In this document: positions 55,906 to 64,000 of the stretch, piece after piece | How positions within the stretch are numbered: the first letter of the stretch is position 1 | How the letters are laid out: every line of letters starts with the position of its first letter | Source: Gonium pectorale | Taxonomy: Eukaryota; Chlorophyta; Chlorophyceae; Chlamydomonadales; Volvocaceae | Length of the DNA: 64,000 bases | Reading direction: 5' to 3' | Assembly: GCA_001584585.1 (NCBI GenBank) | Contig: LSYV01000012.1 | Coordinates: 2,168,510 to 2,232,509 of the forward strand | The notes under the pieces: generated by a model | Told to the model about the DNA's origin: nothing | What the model saw: only the letters and a program-made list of their open reading frames with translations | The model's database searches: none | Position numbers and translations under genes: made by a program

Positions 55906-58209
55906 TCAGTGAGACCCGCTTTGGGGCCATTAATCTGCCATTACTCGCCTATCCCGCCCGGCTGGCTGGCTCTCGATGCTCTCAAAAGCCGACGCCGCGC
56001 CCAACCTAAAGTAAAAAGTAGTTAGTTCTTGAACTGGCAAGCCAGAAACGCTCCGCGACACGGTGCATACATAGCTTCCATACGGACAGGTTATTCCGGC
56101 GATTATTTGTCGCCGGCCGGCTTCCCTTGCATCCGGGAACATTCAGCCAGAGGGGTGCAGAACAACACCGTGTCACCCTGTTGCGTGGTTGCATGCGTTT
56201 TTGTTTCTGCCGTTCAGGAAATTATTTGTTTCGCACGCTGAACAAGGCCACCGACAGTTGGGTGCCCTTCGGGTACGGCCAGATGTGACCGTGACCCAAA
56301 CTGCCCGTGCCCTGCCGGCCAGCCGTACCCATGGGCCTCCCCTGGCAAGGCAACTCGACGGTTTCCTTACGGAGCGTAGCGTAGTATATGGAAACCGAGG
56401 TTTCCTGCGTTCCACGAGAGTGCACCCACACGGGTGTACGGCTGTTGTGTCTTAAGGGAGGTATAAAGCCGGTGTAGGCTATTCTCGCCGTTTTCAACGT
56501 AGCTACGTAGGTGCTTGTTCCGAGGTCCTAGTGGCTTGGAAAGCCTCCGGTTTAGGCCTCGGGATAACACCACCCAGGCGTCCCCCTGCGGTGAATAAGA
56601 AAGCTTCCTCTGCTTGATTGCAGGTACTTGAGGTGTTTTGGAGCTGTGCATGTGTGTTTTGACCGGACTGGTCTTTGGCATGTCAGACTTGGCCGGTTGG
56701 CATGGGTTCTGGTTGGCCTGTAACGGGAGTGGCAATGCTGGAAACCAAACTAGAAGTCGAACTGCTTGGAAGCCATTTACGGGCCGACCTCGTGATAAGG
56801 ACATGCCCAGGGCTCAAGGCACGGAGAGCCTGCCACTTTGCAGCAGCTGTGCTCCAGCAAAGCAAGCCGTTTAGCCTACACGTAGCAGTCAGCAACACTT
56901 GCAGTTAGGCAATCAATAGCCTTGCAGGTCACATGAAAAAAACGTAGAACGGTCCTAGATTGAGCCAAGCCAACAGCCCATGCAACAGACGACCTGACCA
57001 GGCATGCTTGGGGCTAACGGGGGCGGGCGCCGATTACTGCGTGTCATTGACGGCAGGTAGGCCCGGCATGTGCGTCCCGTGCGCACCCAGGGGGGTTATC
57101 TTCCGCTATGGGCCTTCGGTCGGCACGACGAAACAGCACGCCGAAACCCTAGGATGTTTCGGTAGAACCTGCTTTCTGGGCGGTGCCCCGTACATATAGA
57201 GATCCACCTCGGGTTCGGCGGCATACTATCAAACCGGTTGCTTCCCCGAATCCCTGCAGAGATCCCGGGAGCGGCCCGGGCTCGCGGCAAGGCATCCAGT
57301 GACCTTTGGTGGTTGCACCAAAACACGCCGCCGAATGCACCAAAACACGCCGACTGCACGCGCCATGTCGTATTGAAATTGAGATACTACATGTTCTTCC
57401 CAGGACTACGCCTACGAAACTCTCCCGCGCCTCATGCACAATCCGGTCGCAAACTCCTCCTTGCTTCAACGCCGGCCTACCGGAACAGCTACGTTTGCCT
57501 GCCCCAAGGGCCCGCCGCAGCTCATTAGCCTTCTTCCCCCGCGCTGCATACCCGATAAAGACCGCCGCCACCGCACCCAGGAGCACACGGCGACGCAGCC
57601 AGTCCAGCGCCGTAGCGTGCACGATCCCAAGCCAGCAAGACCGCGGCCGCTCCAACACGCGCTCGTCGGCCGCCGCTTGGTCCGCCACTGCGCCTCCCTG
57701 CTGCAGATGCTGTCTCCGGCGCTCGCGCCAACGCCGCTCCTACCCCGTCAGCAGCAACGGGCGCCGTCTCCCTTCCGCCGCTTTTTCCCACCCGGTGGCG
57801 CACCGCCCCCTGCTGCCCCGCGCCGGTCCGCCGGGAAACTCGGTTCCAGCCGGCAGCAGCAGAGCACGGCGGTGAGGCCCCGGCAGCTAGCCCTGACTCG
57901 TAATCCCGCCTCAGCCGGCGCGGGCCTCTCAAGCGCCTGACCAGTGTCATTGTGGCCGCAAAATCCCAAGCTCAGAAGTACAGCCATGCAACCGAGTGGG
58001 CCTGCGCCTGCTAGATCGGTATGCACCGGCGTCCGTCGCAGAGCCTCGTCCGTCGCAGAGCCCACGTTGCCGCAAACACAAGCTTCGCCTCCAGCTGTGC
58101 CGCTCTAGCGCTGTGCCGCTGCCAAAAAACACAAGAGACGCTGTATGGCTGTAGGGGCATTAGGCTTGTGTCCGCAGTCAGTTATGGATTCCTGGCGCAC
58201 GCATAAACG
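55906..58209. other. Spacer with one notable minus-strand ORF
   Basis: About 2.3 kb. Most shows nothing. Minus strand near 57690-57480 has an open frame containing a basic-flanked hydrophobic stretch, WLRRRVLLGAVAAVFIGYAARGK split by the 20-residue core LRRRVLLGAVAAVFIGYAAR; preceded by a CTGCAG acceptor-like site at about 57700. It could be a lost or alternative C-terminal exon of the ankyrin gene just upstream on this strand. Confidence 0.4.
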
Positions 58210-60357
58210 CTACCACCACCAGCGCCACCAGGGCCACCCCGCCGACCAAGCGCCACCAGCAATGCCCTGTTGGGTACCCGCGGCGTCGCCAAATGTGCCG
58301 ACGCAGCCTGCATCTTCCTCCCCGTCCTGCTCTTTTGCCGCCTCCTCGTACCTATCCGCACCCTCAGCCAGTCCGTATTCCATCATCGTGCGCAAGTCCA
58401 TGGTGCAGCCCTCGGCCAGCAGCCAGCACAGCACCTCCCGATGCACGCCGTGAAACCTGCAGCTCCTGGAGACCACGTAAGTCCCGCCCCAGGGCACGCC
58501 CAGCTGCTTGAGGCAGCGCAGCGTCGCAAAGTCCCCGCGCACAGCGGCCCGCAGAAAGGGATACCCGTCGTCCTGCGGCGGTGGGGCAGCGCGCATCAAA
58601 TCTCCTTGGTTGGGAGCGCTCTGACGGCAAAGTCCGCGACGAATCCACTCCCGAATGCACCGCACCGCCAGCATGGAGGCGCAATCAGGGTGGGCACAGG
58701 CAAAAGATAGTGTCACGCATTCCTGGGTGGCATTCCTTGCATTCCTTGCAGCGGCCTATGGCATATTTGGCGCATGCCGCGGTGAGGTGGCTATTGCTTT
58801 ACCTTGTGATGTCATTGTTTGTGAGACTGACCATCACCCTGCCAAGTAGCCGCGCCCAGCAACGGGCCCCTGGGCATGCCCTTTAACGGCGGCACCCACC
58901 GGTATCGAGCAGCCCCGCTCCACGAGCCACTCGATGGACGGCTCGTGGCCGCCCGCGACCGCGTAGTCCACTGCCGACCAGTGTTTCTTACCATCGGGCT
59001 CTGTGGGGCAGCCTCGCTGATGCAGCCACTCCAGCATCCCAACATTACCCGACTGTGTGGCCTGCGCAAAGATGTCGTAGTGCAGCTCCACTCCAAGCCC
59101 CGACTCCTCCACCAGCCAGGCCAGGACGGGCAGGTGGCCTCCCCACGCCGCATGCATTGCAGCCCCTTCGGCAGTCACAAGCCGCCCGGTGGTGTGTAGC
59201 ACTTGCAGCGCCGCCAGCCGCCCGTTCCGGGCTGCCAAGTCGGCGGCCTCAACGTCAGACGGGGCCCCCTCCGCCAGCAGGTACTGCAGCGCGGGCATGT
59301 CGCCCCGGCTCACCGCCTCCTTGATGGCGCCCTCGCCCAGGGGGTAGCCCCGACCCCGCAGCCACTGCAGCCGCTGAAGGGCGCTGTTTTTGCAAGCGGC
59401 TGCCTTCTCGGTCGCCTCGGGGGTCTTGGGGTAGCCCTCCGCCTCCAGCCACTCCATCTTGGCGGCCCAGTCGGACGTCTTGCTGCCCGCAGCTCCCGCC
59501 ACCACCGAGCCGAGATCCTCTTCGCTCAGCGGCTCGTCGCCCACACGCAGAGCCAGCGCCCGCAGCGCTGCTGGGACCGTCGCCTGATTGCCGCCGTCCG
59601 AGGGCTCGCTAGCAGGGGTGGCGTCGGGCAGCAGCTCCCAGAGAAGGCGCCGGAATGTCGACAGGTCAAAGCCGTGGGCGGCCGCCGCCAGGACTCCGCC
59701 GAGGAGCTCAGGCCGCCCGCCGCCATGTTCGTTATTATCGTTCTCCGCCTCCGGCTCTGCGGGGCGTTGCTGCAGCAGCCAGTTGGCCAGGTCCAGGTCG
59801 CCACGGCGCAGGCCCTCACAGACCGCCTCCTCAGACCAGGGGTAGCCAGCCTCCCGCAGCAGCCAATCGCATGTCTGGCGGTGCCCGTGGCGAGCGGCGA
59901 GCGCTACTGCTCCACGCTGCTTGTCAAAGGGGCGGTCCCGCTTCTTAAGCCAATCGCAGATGTGGATGTGCCCATTCTGAGCCGCAGCAAGCCAGCAGTC
60001 CAGGGGCGGCAACAGCCCGCACGCGTCCGTCGCAAGCTCCAGGTTGGGGAGATCGCCACTCAGGGCTGTGCAGCGGATGAGGTCACGTCGCCCGTCAAGG
60101 GTGAGCTCCCGCGCTCTCCCTCGGCCCCAGCGCTCCGCGAAGGCACCGAGGGGAACGGGTTTGCAAGTGTCCACGATCTTGTGCTCCTCTTTGCTAAACA
60201 GCGCGGCCGTGGCCTTGTTGACGAGTCGCATGCCGCAGGGTACTTCGTTGGGAGGCAGGTGGGCCGCGATGCGCTCCGCGAGGTCCGGGAACCACAGCAG
60301 CGAGCCCAGGGTGCAGGTACCCCCGTTATCGTATCCTAGATGCGGCTGCATTCTCAC
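58210..60357 (-). CDS. F-box-like/ankyrin-repeat protein, ~606 aa
   Basis: Exon 1 60357-58900 (486 codons) and exon 2 58572-58210 join in phase 0 after the motif CSIP, the same place as in the other family members. The second Met (60351) may be the true start by comparison with the copy at 40.7 kb. Residues about 17-55 are F-box-like (LGSLLWFPDLAERIAAHL, CGMRLVNKATAALF). Ankyrin-type repeats include QNGHIHICDWLKKRDRP, RHGHRQTCDWLLREAGYP and RNGRLAALQVLHTTGR. Exon 2 opens DDGYPFLRAAVRGDFATLRC. As read straight through, the protein ends in a Trp-rich tail at TAG 58210-58212; in another frame the same DNA encodes a basic stretch plus RLVGGVALVALVVVAFM, a tail-anchor like those of its relatives (see findings). 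Presumed SCF-type substrate receptor; inference. Confidence 0.7.
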
Positions 60358-62144
60358 CTTCTAAGAGTTGAAAGTTGTATAATGGAAAAGATCAAGCGTT
60401 ACGAATGCAGCACCCCAAATCAGGAGCAGGAGAGCTACACCACTGCTGCTACATTATAGGAAGTAATCTAAATGCAGGAATAAAGAGGGCCCCAGAGGGC
60501 CTGAAACCCTACACGGGTCTCGGAGCTGGTCCAAGAGCTGGCCTGTGACTGGAGCTGCGAGGAGAGAACGCTGCAACGTCACTGTGGGGTTATAACTAGA
60601 TACATGACGCGGGCAGCTTTGCATTGTGCCAGTGGCCCGTGGGTGCCCATCCCGTCCCCCAAACCCACACGTCATCCAATCCCATAGCAAGACCTCGCAA
60701 GCCTCGCACAGCAAACGTCGCGGCTTCGGGCGTGTATGGCCGTGGCGGGCTCCCTCTTTCTGTGCAGGTTTCTCTTTTTTTCAAAACAGGCATGCAACAG
60801 CAGAAACACAACACAGAACAGAATGGGTACGCCAACGTGTAACGAGCGGCACGACTAACAAGTGTCGCCGTACGTCCAACACGCGCCAGCCGTCAAGCCG
60901 TGCGTCGTGGCGTCAGCTGATGGATTCCCTCTTCACGCCGAGCATGGGGCCGCCTGGCCCCATCTGAATCCACTGTATCCTGCAGAGTACGCGCACCATG
61001 CAGCCCGGCCAACTACGGACGTATATGTTAATCTTTGGACAGCTGCAAAATGCTGCAACCAGGTTGCCTTTCCTGTTTCCTTTTCCAGTGCTTCCCGTGC
61101 AAACAGCCAGTCACACAAAGGCATGCCTCCCCCGGCACATACATGATTTCCGCTGACCTGGGCGGCGCTTGCCAAGAGCGGGTACACGCACAGCCCCACC
61201 GCACTATAGCCATAGATTTCTCCTTTTAATAGCGCCCTGACGGCTTTCGGCGCACCTGAACGGCCGCTCGCGCACCCAAATAGCCGCCGACGCGGAAGTG
61301 AGTCAATTGCCCTATAGGCCGATACATTGGCCGATACACACAGCCTCGGTGGCACGCGCACGGCGGAAAGTGCCCGCCGTGGGCCATGGTACGGTGCACT
61401 ACGTATGAGTGATCCCGAGCTGCACAGCGGCTGTCACAGCACAAGCTTCTACGTACGCAAGAACGAGGACAAGCACGCCCCGACAAGAAAGCTTGGCGCA
61501 CATTCCGGTTGCGCAGGCGCGAGATTGTCAGCCTTCTCACGGGTACTGATACGCCAGAACCCACGGATTTGCAGTGATCTGAACTATTTCCGTCAAGCGA
61601 AAACTGGACGCAAGTGCGAGGCCAGGGGCGAATGGGGTACACCCTGCCTGCCCCTTGAGCCAGCTGGCCTACCCCGCATGACCTCTGCCCCTGCGGGCCT
61701 ACGCCGCGACAGCCTGAAATCCTATGGATGCGGGTAAACGGGAGGAACTATGTTGGTGACCAGGGCTACGCACACCCTACGCCTTGAAAAGTTGCAAATG
61801 CCCCCTAGCTGACCGACTTCACAAGCGACAAGCGGCAGCACAGAAGCCGCGCCAACGCGCCGCCGGTCCGGAAGCGGTGCTTACGGTCGGCATTAGGGCA
61901 CCCGCGCACCCCGGCTGCTCACCCCGACAAGCGGCAGGCGTGCCGCGCGCCGCGGTGCCCCTGGAAGGTCCTCAAGGTGCCCTGGCGACAGCTTGCCACT
62001 CCTCGCAACCCGTCATGGCTCTGGCTGCCTGACAACAGCGTTTCTGCGACCCAAAGCAAAGTGCCATGCGCACATCCAGCTAGTTATCACAGCCCGCCTA
62101 TTGTTGCAGCATGCGCCCAACGCCCGACCGGCACTTGACTTCTG
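60358..62144. other. Intergenic spacer, no gene seen
   Basis: About 1.8 kb between two ankyrin-family genes on the same strand. The left part should be the promoter of the 58-60 kb gene and the right part the 3' UTR of the next. No recognisable coding frame. Confidence 0.55.
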
Positions 62145-64000
62145 CTAGGCGCTGGTCAGAGGTGGCGGTCTGCGGGCCCTCGCCCCGGCGCGCGTGAGGC
62201 AGGCGACGGCTGTGGCTGCCACGGCGAACGCGGCAAACGGCGGCAGGCGCGACAGCGCCGCAACACCCGCGCCGACCAGGGTCGGCGCGAGGAGGCTCAG
62301 CGGTCGGACAGCGCAGGACGGAGCTGAGCGTACGCCGGGGCCCTCGGGAGGCTTCTTCACGGTGGGCTCCTCCTCCGCCGCCTGGGTGGGCGCCACGTGC
62401 GGCTCTGCCGCCTGGTCGGCTGCCGGTTGCGGTCCCTTAGGGTGGCTTGCGAGGGGCCCTGGCGCCGGGGAGCCCCCACGCGCCTCCAGCTCCGCTCGCA
62501 GCTCCTGTTACAGGAGCCGTAGGCATAGGGGAGGGGTTATTGATCCGTGGAGGCTCCAAGCGAGGGACATCCGAGCTGAGCATGGCACGTGCGGGGAAGT
62601 GGGGCACCTCGGCTGCAAACGGCCGCACCGCCGCGCTTCTTCTGGTGCAAGTAAGTGCGGCATACACCTGTGAGTGCGCGTCTCCAGCATCGCGGGTGCG
62701 CTGTGTGCATGTCGCCTCCCTCTAAACACAGCCGTCAGCTATTCAGCCTCACGCTACGCTTTCATGCGAGCACACGCTGACGCTGACTCGCCAACCTGCT
62801 CGGAGTTCCGTCCCCGTGCAATTTACTGCCGTTCAAGGTCCGGGGCGCAACCAAGCAGAGCCACGCGACGAGCCCGCACAGCCATGTGTGCCCGGGCCCG
62901 CACACCTGAGCCTCTTGTTCCAGTGCCGCCACACGCAGAGCCAACGCCTGGCTTTCCTGGATCCAGCCCTCCTCTGAGGACATCACACTGTCGCTGCTAC
63001 TGCCGTTGCCGATGCCGCCGAGGCTGCTGGTCGTAGAGACCACAGGCGAGGGTGCGGTCGCCGCTGCGGCCTCCTCCTCCCGCAGCCGGATCAGCAGCTG
63101 ACGCGGCCGCTCCTTCCACAGCGCGTACTCCGCCTCCAGGCACGTCACCAGCTCCGGCGAGCCCTGCCTCCTCCGAGCCCGGGCGGCCGCAAGTACCGAG
63201 GGCCAGGCCACGGGGCAGCCCTCGGCGACCAGCCAGCGCAGCACCTCGGGGCGCACGCCCTCCTCCACACAGCGCTTGAACGTGTCGCCGGTCGCGCCCC
63301 AGGGAACGGCCAGCTGTCTCAGGTAGCGCAGCGTCGCCATGTCGCCGTGGGTAGCAGCCGAGATGAAGGGGACGCCGTCATCCTGCGTGCGGCAGCGGGC
63401 GCAGGGGGGGCCCAGCGGGAGAACCATCATTACTATGCCGGTAGAGGTAGGGCTTGCATGCCGGAGAGACTGTCTGTGCGGAATCTGAGGGCGCTGCACG
63501 CGGCTGGCCTGCTACCGCAATCGTGAACAGGACACGTATGGATTGTGTGCGCAACACTTGGTAACCCCACACTTCAGTTGTGGCCATAATGTGGATACAC
63601 GCTTGAAAGCAGAGCGTGGCGCGTACGACGACGGGCGGTCACATGGAGAAACGGCCTACAAAGGCCAGGGTTCCCACCTCTGCCACACCGCCTTTCTAGA
63701 GCACGGCCGTTCAGTCGTTGCCCTTACGAACCGCCCAGCAGCCACCCACTCACCGGGATGGGGCAGCCCTGCTCAACCATCAACTCGATCGTGGGCTGGT
63801 GGCCGCCGTGTGCCGCGAGCTTCAGCAGCGGGGGGCGTGAGCTGTCCTCCGGTTCCCAGGAGCAGCCCCACTGCCGCAGCCACTTGACCATGTCGATGTT
63901 GCCCGACTGCACGGCCCTGCCCAGCAACCGATGCGAGAGCTGGACCTCAAGCCCCGACTCATCGACCAGCCAGAGCAATATGTTCATATGGCCGCGCCGA
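62145..64000 (-). CDS. F-box-like/ankyrin family member, 5' part beyond window, C-terminal coiled coil and membrane segment
   Basis: Exons visible: 64000-63754 (continuing past the window edge), 63382-62906, 62504-62145. The first ends at CPIP followed by a GTGAGT donor, the same intron position as its relatives, with ankyrin-type repeats AVQSGNIDMVKWLRQWGC and AHGGHQPTIELMVEQGCP. The middle exon opens DDGVPFISAATHGDMATLRY and continues WLVAEGCPVAWPSVLAAARA, then a Glu/Arg/Leu-rich stretch. The last junction joins VAALEQEAQ to ELRAELEARGGS, a probable coiled coil. The C-terminus is hydrophobic (LLAPTLVGAGVAAL and FAAFAVAATAVACL) and basic at the very end. The F-box-like N-terminus should lie outside the window. 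Longer tail than the two complete members. Confidence 0.7.

Noticed and set aside
59203..60339. 378-codon plus-strand ORF
   Set aside because: Antisense of the ankyrin gene exon 1, whose repeats are unmistakable on the minus strand.
1..64000. tRNA or rRNA genes
   Set aside because: No convincing A-box/B-box pair or rRNA core sequence was noticed; a covariance-model scan was not possible here.
1..64000. CRISPR array
   Set aside because: The tandem repeats seen are short-unit satellites without unique spacers, and the genome is eukaryotic.

Overview
The window looks like nuclear DNA of a volvocine green alga (Chlamydomonas/Gonium/Volvox group). Genes are GC-rich and broken by many short introns with GTGAG-like donors and C(A/T)G acceptors. 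Proteins carry long Gly/Ala/Pro/Gln insertions, intergenic DNA is less GC-rich, and TGTAA poly(A)-type signals follow some genes. No bacterial, organellar or viral gene was recognised. Gene models below were built by hand from splice signals, reading phase and protein similarity; coordinates are whole-gene extents and exons are listed in the evidence.

0-21 kb, plus strand: a 15-exon gene for a NELF-B (COBRA1)-like subunit of the negative elongation factor, unexpected in the green lineage; then two adjacent genes sharing an unfamiliar homeodomain-like N-terminal domain followed by large low-complexity, activation-domain-like tails (661 and about 1521 aa); then a doubtful Pro-rich ORF.

23-36 kb: on the minus strand, a SNF2-family ATPase remnant protein whose Walker A and DEAH motifs are destroyed but whose reading frame is intact across six exons, and a short OPR-like helical-repeat protein. 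The latter shares a 316-bp divergent promoter region with a plus-strand DGS1/NCA2 mitochondrial outer-membrane protein gene.

36-64 kb: four members of one F-box-like/ankyrin family (one plus-strand pseudogene, one intact plus-strand gene, one minus-strand gene and one minus-strand gene running off the window end). They share one phase-0 intron at a conserved motif, and the intact members end in a hydrophobic, apparently tail-anchoring segment. Between them lie a ZIP9-type zinc transporter (minus), a large Pro/Gln-rich protein with repeated SPSLRPTP motifs (minus), an ABCG/PDR transporter fragment (plus, pseudogene), and long gene-poor spacers.

The most interesting items are the algal NELF-B, the paired homeodomain-like genes (one with an 18-nt microexon inside the domain), the inactivated SNF2 protein, and the possibly membrane-anchored F-box/ankyrin family.
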